Below are positions 12,236 to 24,288 of a stretch of 64,000 nt of DNA, piece after piece. Position 1 is the first letter of the stretch, and every line of letters starts with the position of its first letter. The stretch covers positions 372,001 to 436,000 of the forward strand of contig JABYQU010000015.1 in the NCBI GenBank assembly GCA_022264855.1. Reading direction: 5' to 3'. The notes beneath the pieces are model-generated. The model was not told the DNA's origin. It did no database searches and was given only the letters and a program-made list of their open reading frames with translations. The stretch comes from Lenzites betulinus (lineage: Eukaryota > Basidiomycota > Agaricomycetes > Polyporales > Polyporaceae). The translations under genes were made by a program, and so were the position numbers.

Positions 12236-13504
12236 CGGTTCTAAACATATCCTCCTTGCAGATCTCGCGTATGTGCTGCAACTTAGAAAGCGGCTCGCCT
12301 AGAAGTCACAAGCAGCTGCCGCAGTACTGATTGCTCAACCACCTGCGCAGATTCACGAGAAGATAATTACGCTGCATGCACAGCTGACCGACCTCGGCCT
12401 CTTGAGACTCGAATGAGCACACCAAGCCTACCATGCTCCGATAGGCTATGCAGACGAGCGGTGCTGCAAGCTTCAGGTTCTAGCTCTAGTGCGACCGAGA
12501 GAACGCGCGATACCGCAGTCTGAATACATCTTCGACAAGTTCGCGCCCGATAGCGTTTGAACCTACAAGTGCGGGGACGTTCGAACTTCACGCTGTATGC
12601 CTGTGCGCGGACAGTTACAGTGCAATGATCCTGATACACCTGCAGGCCCGCACAACAGGTTCTGAACCTCTATGATCGCGTCCCTTCCCCCTTCGCCGTG
12701 ATGCAGACGCGCCCTGCAGGAGGCTGTCCTCCCTGTCCGAGGCCCAACATCCCGGGGCCGATTCCAAATATTGGCGTGGCCTCTCACACGTCCACGTCAG
12801 GCCCCGGGCTGGGAAGCAGCGTGCGCAGGCGCATCACGCGTACGCATCGCCGCCATGTCCGTCGCCGTCTCCGTGTCCTTAGGCGCCTCCGCGGATTTAA
12901 GTCCCATATACATCTTGACACTAGCCCGAAAGGCGAACGCTCCCCGTTGAGGCCGACGAACTCGGAGCCAACCACTCGCGGAATTCCAAACGCACGCGCG
13001 ACGCCTCGCGTAGCTAGCGTGCTGATCAAACATACGAGTTGATTGCAATAACATATGTCATGCACATACATGATACACTGAGCAACTTGTAAGCAGCGCT
13101 CGGCCGTCGCGCGGTACGGCGAAAGCGCGTCGCCGGAGCGACCAGCTAATTGCAGCACTAGTACCAGTATAGACCTGCAGTGTTCATCCGTCAGAGTCAG
13201 CGTTGGGCGGTGGGAGTGTGAGAGCGGGCGCGAGATCGAGTGTTGAGTGCTGAGTGAGTAGCGCTGCTGCTGCGGCCAGCGAACGATCATCATACTTCGA
13301 AAGGTGAGGCTCGATGGCAGGGACGTCCGGGGCTGCGAATCGCGGTGCATTGCCGGCGCTGTGACGGGGCACCCTGGAACCTAAGCTAACCTTGGCTGCG
13401 TCTTCTCCGAGTCTGCGCGGTATTCGAGATCCCAGGACGGGCGTGTGTGGGTTCTGCCTTGGCTTGGCTGTACGCCGTGCCGGACATCTTTGCAAGTCCA
13501 AGTC

Positions 13505-13555
13505 CCAGAACCAAGCACCAAGCCCAAGAACCAAGCCCAAGAACCAAGACACGCC
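13505..13555 (+). repeat. Short tandem repeat, about 13 bp
   Basis: The word CCAAGAACCAAGC and variants recur three to four times in tandem just downstream of the chitinase stop codon. Confidence 0.6.
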
Positions 13556-13627
13556 AGCCCAAGCCAATTGCAACCTCCAAACCAAACCAGCCAGACCCCA
13601 GAGAAGCGACCATCCATGACGCACGCG

Positions 13628-15880
13628 CTACACCCGCCCCAGCCCATGCCACAACGCCTTCACCAAATCACCCTCGTCCGTGTCCCCGCTCATATCAAAC
13701 ATGTTCACGCCGCGCATGCCCGCCGCGCGCACGAGCTGCGCCTTCATCGCGAGCGAGTCCGGGTCGTCGTACGCCACGACCTGCCGCGCCGCGGCCGAGC
13801 GCAGGAACGGCGTGCTCGAGCACGCGTCCCACCCGCGCGCGAAGCCCGCGCCGCCGGCGAACAGCCGCTCCGGGGCCGGGGGGTGGGTGCCGTTTTTGTG
13901 GGCGGTGGCTGGGACTTGTTGGGGGGTACCAGGGGCTGAGGAGAGCGCGTCGGTGCTGTTGGAGTCGAAGTAGGGCACGAGCACGCCCTGTGCGACGAGG
14001 TCGCGGAATTGTATTTGGCCGTCGTCCGTGCCTCCGGCCTCATTATGCACCTGCGCGTCCGGGCCCAGCACACCCGCGCCCGCCGTCTCCACCAGCGCGC
14101 CTACCCACCCCAGTACCCGGCGCGCCGCGTTCGCTTTCCTTGTGCCTTTCGGTTTCTGTGTCGCGCGACGCATGTTCGTATTTGAGGGGGCTACGGGCGC
14201 GCGGGGATAATCGCGCGCACGCAGCGCGACAGCGTCCGAGCGCGAGATGTACCCGTACGAGGGCACGCCGAGCACGAGCTGCTGCGCGGGGAAGCCCGCC
14301 GCGGTCCACGCGCGGAGTGCCGCGAGCGCGCTCGCGCCCGCCTGCGTCGAGTTGTGGCACGCGTCGCCGAGGGGCGCGTTCGGCCCGGGCGTGGGCGATG
14401 CTGCGTGCGCGGACATGAGGTGCGGGAGCGAGTGAAGGGTTGGAGAGGGCGTGGGCGTGAGAAGGAGAGGTGGGTAGGAGGAAGGAGGTTGCAGGTTGTA
14501 GGTTGGAGGAGTGGAGCGAGTGGGAGGTTGCGATGGTCGAACGTTCGAGGTCCGGAGAAGAAGCAGAAGCAGCAGAAGCACCAGCGAGGGATAAGGGATA
14601 AGGAATAGGAGTCGTCAGCGAGCGAACTCCCGGACGCAATACCACCAACACCAACGAACGAAAGAAAGAAGCAACTCACAGCCATACGTATCATAATTCA
14701 TGAGCAGCACCCAATCCAGCACGCCCGCGAACGGCGCCACGTCCCGCATCGGCGCGCCGTTCTTGCCCGCGAACGGCGCCGTCTGCGCGGCGGCGGTGAT
14801 GACCGCGCTCGCGGGGAGCCCCGCGCGCAGCGCACGCAGAAAGTCGAGGAAGCGCGCGCCATCGTCCGCGCTCGCGCCGTTCCCCGGCGCGCCCGCCTGC
14901 GCGGGGTACTCCCAGTCGAGGTCGATCCCGTCGAGCGCGAACTGCGTGTAGAGCGCGCGGATGCTGCCCACGAGCGTCGCGCGGCCCTCGGGGGTGGCGG
15001 CTGCCGCTGAGAAGTATCTGTGGGGGGCGGACGTGAGCATGCAATTCGATCGGTCTGCTGGATATGGAGAGGGCCAAGCTACTCTGGAGCGGACCCTGGC
15101 TCTATAGGGGCGCGACAACGCGTCGCAGGCGTGCGGTATGCTGCTGCTGCCCAGGGTCCAGAGTCCAGAGCGAGGCCCCCTGCGGAGAGACAGTCCAGAC
15201 ACGCACCTGCTCCCATCCCACCCGCCCACGCTCAGCTTGACCTTCTTCCCCGCCGCATGTGCGAGCGCGACAACGCGCGCGAGCAGCGCCGGCGCGTCGT
15301 CCGCGCCGTCCCACGAGAGGCCGAACGCGGCCCCGGGCACCGCGAACGCAAAGTCGACCCAGTCGAACCGCGTGAAGTCGATCTTCTCCGGCGGGAACGT
15401 CTCGCCCGCCCAGTCGGGGTAGTACCCCATCACGAGCGGCGGCGCGGCGTGCGCGCCCAGGTTCAGGTTTAGATTGCCATTGAGAGCGGCTGGGCGCTGG
15501 GGCAGACCGGGGCCTGCGGCTGCGGCGGGCGCGGGGAGGATGGAGGGTGTCGGTGGCGGGACGGGCGGGGAAGGCGGCGGCGGGAGGAAGAGGATGGGGA
15601 GCTCAGCCCCGGCGCGCGGGGAGCGCGTACGAGGGGGATCCGCGGCGGCGGGGCTGCCAGCCGGCGGAGCGTGAACTGCCAGAAAGGCATCTGTCCCCGA
15701 CCCGTCCGCCGCTGTCCCCGCCGCCGCCGCCGTGCGCCCTGCGATAACGTTAAGTGCCCGCGCGGGCTCGGCGAGTGCCCGGCGATATTCCGGGGAGGGC
15801 GTGGGCACGCAGCGGACAAAGGCCCCGAAGAGCGGGAGGAGGGGAAGCCCGGCGAGGAGGACGCGGCGTGCGGAGGGCAT
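13628..15880 (-). CDS. Secreted GH18 chitinase
   Basis: Three exons (15880-15207, 15017-14680, 14400-13628) join in frame to 594 residues. Both introns have GT..AG ends. The start gives a signal peptide (RRVLLAGLPLLPLFGAFVRC) and then a Pro-rich linker. The GH18 barrel begins at PPLVMGYYPDWAGETFPPEK, with FDWVDFAFAVPG and KVKLSVGGWDGSRYF. The catalytic signature is DGIDLDWEYP (DxxDxDxE, all three acidic residues present). Strand 6 is VLLMNYDTYG, and C-terminal motifs are LVLGVPSYGYISRS and GMRGVNMFDMSGD. The family hydrolyses beta-1,4-linked N-acetylglucosamine in fungal walls or exogenous chitin. No chitin-binding module is visible. An Asn/Thr/Pro-rich insertion precedes the last barrel strands. 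High GC3 like its neighbours. Confidence 0.92.
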
Positions 15881-18355
15881 GGTCGCGGAGAATGTGCCAG
15901 CACTGTTCGACAGTGGATATTGAGGTGAGAAAAGGAACTGACTAGCAGCAGCAGCGCGGAGAAATGCAGGAGTAAACGGGGTAAACCGCCAGGGAGTGCG
16001 CGCGAAGAAGGCCTGCCAGAGGGAGATGGTGGGAAGAGGAGGAGGGGGTAGCGAGGTCGGGACGACGTGCGCGCGCAGCCGTATAATGGCCGCGCGCGCG
16101 ACGCGGCTGGCCGCAGAGGCTGGCGGTGGCAGGACCCCTAGAACTCCCTATATGAGGCCGACTCATAAGCGCCCTATATTTATAACGCTGAGGTCCATAG
16201 TAATACGGCGGATTTCAGCTTGTGGACTCACCTCGCAGTATCTGGTGACCGCGTGCGCGTTTTAGATGGACGGTGTCGGTCATTGGCAAAACTTTTACTG
16301 ACAAGTAGAAGGATACAAGCGTCAGTATCGAAGATTTGAGACCGGCTTTCGTTCCAGGATTGATCTGACCTATCCGTCAGGTTTTCTGACATTGTTACTA
16401 TACAGGCTATAAGTCGGCTTACGCTAACTTGTACATCGGGCCTTGGGGGTCCCCAGCCCCGCCGCCAGGCCTTCATGCGCATGTCCGAACTGCTCGACCG
16501 GATAGCTAGCCGGCTCAGTGACCAGTGGACCACTTTTGGGCCTTTGTGCCCGGACTATGACCAGAAGCCCAAAAATCGCTCACGACGCGCAATGGGCCAA
16601 GGTTCTGGTCCGAAACAGGGTAGGTCCAGGTCCAATACTGGTTTCCTGGTTCCAGGCCAGAGACAGGCTTGGAGAGGTGCTTGGAGCACCGACAAAAAAG
16701 CACAAAGAACCACTGTATGCCGCTTTGATGTCCCTTCTAACTGAGCTTCAAGACCTGAGGCAGGCTCGTGTTGAGGTTATCTGATTAGATGTCGAGACAC
16801 GACGCGGGAATTCCCGTACAAAAATTCTCTTGTTATATAGAGCGCCGATGCCTGATTGTATCCTTACGAGTTTGACCTTCGGCAACCCCCCCGCTTGTCC
16901 CCATCCCGTCTTGCGTTGCCACTCAAGGACAAATCGCCTACTTTACGCTCGCTAGCCCCTCCATATATTTGTTCCTCTATCTTGCTCCGCTCGCTCGACC
17001 CGACGCCCACCCGCACCTTTAGCGCCCGCTGCGCGCAAAAATCATCAGCTCGGAACCAGGCTGTCGACAGGAGTCCAGTTTCGGCGCTGTTTCAAGCCTA
17101 TTCCGGAGGAGAACCGCGGGCAAATGCGCGTCGTGGCTAGAAGCTGTCCGGACTACTACCATAGGCACTTTTAGGGGTCCTGCGGTGGCGCACCACTAGT
17201 AGCACTGTGTAGCCCAGATGGGTAGATTGCATTCAGGACGCGGCGAAACGACGCTGATCGCGCCAGAGCGGGCAAGATTGCAATGGCCCCCCGCTCGATC
17301 AGCGTCGACGATCTCTCACAGCGCGCGCGAGGACCAGGAGCGCGGCGGTAGGTGTGCCATAGTATGGGTGGCGCGGTGGCAAGCGAGGAGCGGGCGCGGT
17401 CCCCCAGATACGTCCATTGTATTTGAGGAGGACAATGGCGGCGCGGGATATCAGTGATCAGAACGAGAGACGGAGAGCGTTTGTACGTCTTACAGCAGCC
17501 CTCGAAGGGCAGAAGCACGCGCAGATGATCGCGTCGTTTTGGGTGTGGGAGTAGCTAGATTGCGCATGTGAAGGACGCGCCGCGCCGTTGCAGGCTCTGG
17601 ACAGCAAGCGAGCGAGCGTATGTGCCGGCACTAGCGGGATAGCGACGAGCAACAGATCTGGGGGACGTGGTGAGTAGCCGGCAGGGTAAATGCGCGGGAG
17701 GCAGCGAACAAATGAGGCGGGATACGGGGGCAGGGTACAAAGGCAGGCCTGCCTTGTATAGGTTTATGGTGGCACGCGGAAGTGAATGCAGAAGCGCGGA
17801 GAAGGTCTGCGAAGTCGCGCGAGAGACAGGAGACCATGCAGTCGGCGTATGCAAGGTCGGAGAAGGAGCGGGGAGGTGATGTGGTGGGTGCTTGCTCGGG
17901 CGGATACGGATATCTGGACACGGTGGACGAGGCGCCACGACCAGAGCGTGGACGACAGGCGTCCCCCCCGGAGCGCAGACAGTGGGCGCCTAGATGGCGA
18001 CGTGCGAAGCCCCGTCGAAGGCTCGTCGAAGCTCTCGTGGACCACGCCCGCCCGCAGACTGCTCTCTTCCGCGGAGGATTCGCGGCGGGGCGAGTGATGG
18101 ACCCGATATACGCGCACAGAGGGACGGGAGGGAGCACGGCGGGCGTTTGGCGGGAGGAGCAGCGCGCACGTCTCACACCTCGAGGCGTTTCGAATCTCGC
18201 AATCTCTGTCCAAACCCGGCCGCGCTCACTGCGTCCGAGCCGTAGCCGTAGTGCCACCCACCGCGCAGCTTCTTCTCCCTTCTCCTGTGCCCGCTATATA
18301 TACGCCCGCCATCCGCCGTCTCCATCCGCCCGCTCCCCCTCCCCTTCCACTAGCA
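15881..18355. other. Intergenic, no supported gene
   Basis: This holds the promoter side of the chitinase (minus strand). TATA-like words occur at 16148-16178 and 16965. Internally repetitive sequence lies near 16520-16660 (GGTCCAGGTCCAATACTGG-like). Open frames at 16518-16784, 17631-18257 (-) and 17782-18936 (+) overlap each other in several frames, have no domain, and are treated as chance frames of GC-rich DNA. Confidence 0.4.
18294..18304 (+). promoter_or_regulatory. TATA box of the Pro/Ser-rich gene
   Basis: CTATATATACG lies about 55 bp upstream of the ATG at 18356 and is followed by a pyrimidine-rich leader, typical of a fungal core promoter. Confidence 0.45.
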
Positions 18356-19009
18356 ATGTCGCTCAGCTGTGTGCCCCCCCGCATGCCCTCGCCCCAGTTC
18401 GAGCCCGCCCCGCTCCCCTCGCCGCCCCCCTTCCCCCGCCGCGTCTCCTCCCGCTCCCGCCTCCACCTCCCCTCCACCCCAAGCGAGCCCCCAATCCCAC
18501 CCCGCCTCGTCGGCTCCCCCCTCCTCGAAAAACTCACCCACCAGCCCCCCGCGAACACGGCAAGCCCACAGGCCCCGCACCAGCCGCTGTGGTTCGACGG
18601 CGACGAGTTCGGCATGCGCGCCTCCGCCTCGACCTCCCCTGCCTCATCAACCTCCTCCGCGTACGCGAACTCAAGCCCGAGCTCAAGCCCGCGCAGCACA
18701 CGGCGCGCGCACCGCCGCTCGCCCTCCGTCGCCTACCCCCGCCGCACGCGCTCGCACTCGCCGCCGCCCCCGCCGCCCGCCGCGTCCGCCGCGCCCCCGC
18801 CCGTGCCGCCCATCCCCTCCTCCGCATTCGACGCCCCCGGCACGCGCCGCCCCGTCCTGCGCGCGCCGCTCCCGCTCCCCGCGCAGATCGTCATCCCCGA
18901 CCTCCGCTCGCTGGCGTCCGTGAGCAGCAGCAGTAGCAGTAGCAGTGGCGGCGGGTACGCGCGCACGCGGAGCCCGAGGCGCCGGGGCGTGGGCTGTGAG
19001 TCGCATTGA
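18356..19009 (+). CDS. Pro/Ser-rich hypothetical protein
   Basis: A single exon of 217 codons starts at ATG 18356, shortly downstream of a TATA box. It begins MSLSCVPPRMPSPQFEPAP. It contains a non-repetitive core (PPRLVGSPLLEKLTHQP, LWFDGDEFGMRA) that looks more protein-like than its surroundings. Then come Ser/Arg-rich (RRAHRRSPSVAYPRRTRSH) and poly-Pro/Ala segments, an aliphatic patch (QIVIPDLRSLASV) and a poly-Ser run. No known domain is recognised. It is probably largely disordered. The dense alternative frames on both strands reflect its GC content. Confidence comes from promoter position plus the structured patches only. Confidence 0.45.
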   Translation: MSLSCVPPRMPSPQFEPAPLPSPPPFPRRVSSRSRLHLPSTPSEPPIPPRLVGSPLLEKLTHQPPANTASPQAPHQPLWFDGDEFGMRASASTSPASSTSSAYANSSPSSSPRSTRRAHRRSPSVAYPRRTRSHSPPPPPPAASAAPPPVPPIPSSAFDAPGTRRPVLRAPLPLPAQIVIPDLRSLASVSSSSSSSSGGGYARTRSPRRRGVGCESH

Positions 19010-21495
19010 GCTGCGTTCGTGAGCCGTGGACGCGCGCTGAGCGCACTTGACACGCAAGTCGCGGCGTATGGCGAGGAGCCGCCGCGCGCGTGGAGGCACA
19101 ACGAGAAACACTTTGCGCGCGGGAGGGCGCAGAGGCCCGGGACGAAGTGAGCGCGCCCGCGGACCCTCCTCCTCCACCTCCCTCCCGTCCCCTCCTCGTC
19201 CCCTGGTCCTCTACGCGCGCGCCCGCGCGGGGACGCTGGACGACGGTGTACCATCACCCCCATGCACATGTGTCATCCCCCGCCCCCGCCCGCCCGCAGG
19301 GTCGGGCCATGTCGACCACGTCTTTCTCCATCCGGTACCATCAGCCCTACTCTACTGCCACATTTTAGTGCGGCCCCCACAGCTCCTTTTCGCCTCGTCT
19401 CGTCGCGTCCTCCGGGTTTTTCTGTGTCACCGGCTTCTTCGTAATCGCCCCCGGCCAGGGCTGGCCAGGGTCAATGGCCCTCATTGCATCGCCCCGTCCC
19501 AAACCATCATCAGCTGCGCAGGGCTCTCCGATGCTCCTTCCGCGCGCGCTCGACGTGCGCGCCCGGTGCATGCGCATACATCCTTCGGGCTTTCTCCTTT
19601 CGACCACACTTCCACCTACACTCTCCTTCGCACATGTCCTCCTGGGTTTTTCGGCGCGTCTCTCGCTCCTTCGCATATTCGCATTTTCGCACTTTGCATC
19701 TTCGCTGTATAGAGCTTCTGCATTTTCACTTTCATTTGCATCTTCAGGCTTCTCCCCTGCGCGGGGTGTCCATAGCGTCCCAGCTCCCCATGTCCCAATA
19801 CTCGATACTGTACATCAACTCTCCCCCACCCTCGCGCGCGGCGGCTGCCGCGCGTTAATTTACATACTGTGCTAATGGCCCCGCTACTCGTACTCGTACT
19901 CGCACACCACGCTCTCTCTGCAGGTCCCTAGTCGCGCCCCGTCCCCGACGGGGCGCACCCCAGTACATATAGTGTCCCATCACCTACTGTTTTCTACCCC
20001 TCCCGGCGCCGTTCGCCGAACGCGGTCGCGGGGAGGCTGTATGCTAGCTGTATAATGCATGGCCGCGAGCCTGTCTGTCTGTCTGTCGTCCATCATGCAT
20101 CATCGTCTCTCCTCGTGCGCCCTGAGTGGACTTAAGCTTGAGTTTGGGCTTGCGCTTGCACGCTGAACGCTAACAGCACCGCCGCTTGGCAGCGGCCACG
20201 CCCGCGCCCTCGAATTCGAACCTACGCTGGCAGCTGCTGTCGCAGACTCGCATCGCTGCCGCGCAAACTTACAGGGTGCGTTCTGCGCGGTTCGTGATAG
20301 AGTCCATAGTGCATCCGCATCTGGATATCTGGATATCTGGATCATCTTCCTCCGAGTTCCTTCCTGCCTTCGCCGGGACTAGGGGACTGTTCGCGCGGAC
20401 GTCGTGATCATGCATGGTAGGTCGATAGCTGACTGCGTCCACAAGACCCGGCGCGGTTCTCACAAGTTCTCCGAGTGCCCAGTACTCAGTTCTCAGCTCT
20501 GGATCTAATAGCTGGCGCTGCGGCCAGCTGCAGTCTTGCTATACAGCCTATAGATATCATCATCATCAGCTGCGCCCGCGGGCTCCCGGCTTCTCCGCAG
20601 ATCGAGCACACAAGTTAAGCACGCGTCGCACCCACGGCCTATTACCGTCGCCCAAGGCCAGGGCGCTGGTAGAACCTGGCAGAACCCCGCGCCAGATAGA
20701 AGGAGAAGATACGCCCGTGCGTCCTGGGCAGCCTGGGATCTTCGTGTTCGGTCAAGACTGAAATTGCTTCCGGCGACTTTGGACTCACAAGGACCTTGAC
20801 GGCCATTGTCAACTGGAATAGTATTGCCAGTGCAGGTTTGAGACTTGCCACTCGGGCACGGCGCGGCTACAGGTCTTGATCCTCTATTCTGGGCCCGACG
20901 TGCTGCTGAGCTCAGAGCGGGAGTGTCAATATCGCCAGTGATATCCGCAACAGTGTCAGCAAGTGCTCACTGGAGAAATGGGCAGGGCTGATGCATATGA
21001 GCCTCGGGCAGGGTCGACGAGTTGACATAGCACGGGGCGCGAGGCACAGACTGGCACTAACCATTGTTGAACCTGCGCTATTGATATCGTGACCGTTTCT
21101 GCACACGATGCATTATACAGACTCTTCGCGGATACATATTAGGCGCCAGCGACGCGTCCCGAATAGGCAGGTATTGTTCAAAACGGAAGGTTGACTCCCT
21201 GGACTCACGAGGCTCGGTGCATCGCATTATCGCCCTTGTCACGGTCCTCGTGTCTGCGCGTTGTTTACGCGACGGCGCGCGACTCGCCATCCCACCACAC
21301 CCAGCCTACGCGCAGCTAACCGGTACCTTGTATTCCAGGTAGTGCTAGTGCCCGCTTCCCGAATACCGCTCCGAGTACCGACCAGGGCCTAGTAGGGTAG
21401 CCTTGAACGGAGCGCGCCTCACGATCCACCGCTCGCGCGCGCACGACCCATACCCGGCGAAACCGTCTCCCAGAAACACCCCACCGGCGACCAGA
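19010..21495. other. Intergenic, microsatellites, no supported gene
   Basis: It contains short repeats only: (TACTCG)n near 19884, (GTCT)n near 20072 and a GGATATCT triplet near 20323. Open frames are short or pyrimidine-biased. The last part is upstream sequence of the Myb-like gene. Confidence 0.4.
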
Positions 21496-24105
21496 ATGAA
21501 TCCCTACGACCCCGCGCGCGGCGTGCAGGGTCCGGGAGCGGCGGGGCCCAGCGGCGCCGCTGGAGACCTCGGCGCACTCTTCGCGGCGCTGCAGGCGCAG
21601 GCGCAGACTCAGCAGCCCCAGTTCCAGCCCAGCGGCGCGTCGTTGCCGATGGGGATGCAGCTCCCGCTGTTGCAGGCGATGCATGTGCAGGGCTTCTCCG
21701 GACAGGGTGCTGGGCTGCCGCAGCAGCCACAGGCGGGGGTCCAGTGGCAGGGACAGCAGGGGTTTTGGCCTTCGCAGGTTCAACAGGTTCAACAGGTTCA
21801 GCAGCAGCAGCAGCAATGGCCCGGGATGCCGCAGCAGGGGCAGTTGCTGCAGACCGTGTCTGCGCCGACGTTGCAGATGCTCGCGTCGGCGTACCAGTTG
21901 TGGCAGCAGCAGCTCCCGCAACCACTACCGCAACAGCTGCCTCAACAGCCACCGCTACCGATGCTGCAACAGCAACAGTACCAGCCGCCGCCTCCGCCGC
22001 CGCAGGTCCAGCAACCGCAGCCCCAGCTGCAAGAACAACAGAAGCAGCAGCCCCGACGCGAGCACCAGAAACAACCACAGCGGACACACTCGCCGGCCAA
22101 ACGGCCCAGAACGTCGTCACCGCCGGTTGGGTCGAGGCTCGATGACGAAACGCGCATCATCGATGCGTTGAAGGCCTGCAAAGCGAATGGAACCAATCCT
22201 CGTGAGGCGTTGGAGCAACTGGATGGTGTAAGCGGTCGTGCGTCCGGTGTGTGCGGCGGGACAGTGTCGCTTATGGGCTCCTTCTAGGTTAACGACCATA
22301 GCGCATCTGGTAGGGCTGCATGTCTAGCGTGATGCCGTCCCATGGTATTGATACTGACCTTTTCACGTGCAGCTTGGAAGGACTACTTCCTTGTGCACCT
22401 CGACAGGTTGTATGCCCATGTCCGGCCGTCGTCAGAGCGAAAGCCCTCCAGCAGCGGCTCAGCTCGGCTACCGAACCCATCGCAGCGGTATGTGCCACCA
22501 GCTTGTGGCCACCCCGCTTCCAGCTTCTCACTCAATGTATCCTAGACCGCGCCCGCCCGACCTGCCAAGAGCGAACGTACAACAGTCTCCCGAGCAGCAG
22601 CGGCGCCCGGGCTCCTCAGCCTCCCCCAATATACCCAATATACCCCGGGTGCCGCCGCGGCCTAAGTCCCCCGCTCCCGCTCTCGCCCAAATTTCAGTCT
22701 CAACTTCAGCAGCAGCAGACGATAAAGGCACCAACACGCCCAGTCGCTCGGAGAAGGCCCCCACCCCGGGCAGCCGGAGCAGACGGGGCGAGCGCATCGC
22801 CGACTTCCACGTCATGACGCTCATCCCCCACACGGACGGGCGCACGAAGCCCACGCGGCCCGCCGGACGTGCAGGGACGTTCACAGACGCAGACCGGATA
22901 TTCTTCATCCACTTCCTGCGCTGGCGCCTCGCGCAGGACCCGCTGCTCGCGAAGGACGATCTCTACGAGGAGCTCGCGGAGGAGGTACGTCCTCGTCCCG
23001 GAGAGCGTGGCCCTGAATGTGCTTGCGGGCGGCTCACGCTGGATGTGTCGCAGGTGCCCTACCATAGCGCGGACGCGTGGAAGCGGCACTGGGACAACAA
23101 CCCCGAGTTGCCTGACCGGATCTTCATCGAGGCTGGGCAGGGAGCGGACAAACCCAAGCAAGCCTCGGCGCCAGGCCCCAAACCCTCCCTCCCTTCACGA
23201 CCCGCCATGGCTGACGGCCATTGCGGCCATGCCTCCGACGGCGGTGGCGGCGTCGACCATAATGACAATGACTCCGACGATGGCGACGCGGATGGGGCAG
23301 ACCAGCAGGGTGGGGGTTCGTCAGAGAGCGACACCGCCAGATTGGGAGGGCGGCGCAAGAAGGTCACGCACGCAGACATGCGCGCCATGGCGCGATACAT
23401 GTACGAGAAGATGAAGGCGAACGAGTGGGACCCGTCCGCGTCCGCGACGCAACGCTGGACCGAGTTCGCGCAGCGGCCACAGGTGCGTCGACGTCCGCAC
23501 CACGCACCTTCTCCTCCCTGCCCCACCCCCCACGCGCATGGGGCGCCTGCTGCTATGGCGGTCGGCCGCATACTCATCTGGGTGGCGTGTTCCCGAGTTG
23601 TTTCCACTTACGCTTACGCTGGTCGGGTTTGCGTAGAACAAGACGAGGCGTTCATTGATGGCCTGGATGGCTATCGAAAAGAAGAGAGCCGCTCGTATGT
23701 CCCAGATCCTCCGCGATCACGATCTTCACCGCTCATCAACACACTATCCCTCCAGAGATCCAAGCGTATCTGAAGGAATACAGGAAGCAGCAGGACTATG
23801 CAGCGAAGCATACGTCGTCGTCCGGGCAAGACACCGCGACTATGCGCGGCAGTTCATCCGCCATGCGCTCTGACTCGCTTTCCAAACCCCCGATGGGTAC
23901 ACACAGCAAGATGGAGCAGAAGCCGAGCCCGACGATGGACGAAAAGCACATCGATCTTGCCTTCCGCTCCCAGGCGAGGTTAAAGCCAGACCCCGACTTC
24001 CCGCGAAAACGCTCGGCCGACCAAATGACGGCCGAGGACGAGCTTCCCGAGCCGAAGCGGCAGAGGGAGTGTATTCCGCCCGAGGTGATTGAGCTGTCAG
24101 ACTGA
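21496..24105 (+). CDS. Q-rich nuclear protein with Myb-like segment
   Basis: Seven exons (21496-22227, 22288-22309, 22373-22487, 22546-22984, 23054-23482, 23637-23694, 23756-24105) join in frame to 714 residues. Residues 30-200 are Gln-rich with short glutamine runs. A basic patch (SPAKRPRTSSPP) precedes a short helical region read across introns 1-2 (DALKACKANGTNPREALEQL, then VNDHSASAWKDYFLVHLDRL). A tryptophan-rich helical segment follows (FTDADRIFFIHFLRWRLA, then PYHSADAWKRHWDNNPELPD). Its spacing of aromatic residues resembles Myb/SANT or Rap1-Myb domains. A His/Asp/Gly acidic stretch, a second basic helix (NKTRRSLMAWMAIEKKRAA) and a C-terminal NLS-like FPRKRS and EPKRQR follow. Likely a DNA-binding or chromatin protein; targets unknown. 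Ends 183 bp from the convergent UBA1. Confidence 0.6.
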
Positions 24106-24288
24106 CAAGCTACTGCTCGCTATGTATCATCATGTATACCGATGTACGTTTAGTATCGTTAGGCACGGATTTAGTTTGGCAGATCTCGGAGGCACTTCAC
24201 ACACAGGATATTGGATGTATACATACATTGCAATTCTTTGACTTCTATATACCATTGTACACGCTGATTATACGACAGATCGTTCCGC

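Larger units (their letters stand above)
9591..13627. other. GC-rich stretch without a supported gene
   Basis: Several long open frames exist here, for instance 10348-11487 (+) and 10875-11363 (-). All are Arg/Pro/Ser/Ala-rich, overlap one another on both strands, and lack recognisable motifs. This is what GC-rich non-coding DNA gives. Contents worth noting are a purine-only tract (12148-12235) and a short 13-bp repeat near 13505-13555. The 3' flank of the WTAP-like gene (9591-10000) is AT-richer and probably contains its 3' UTR. Confidence 0.45.

Noticed and set aside
20190..20250. tRNA-like TTCGAA words
   Set aside because: Stems around the T-loop-like word do not pair; no tRNA cloverleaf found.
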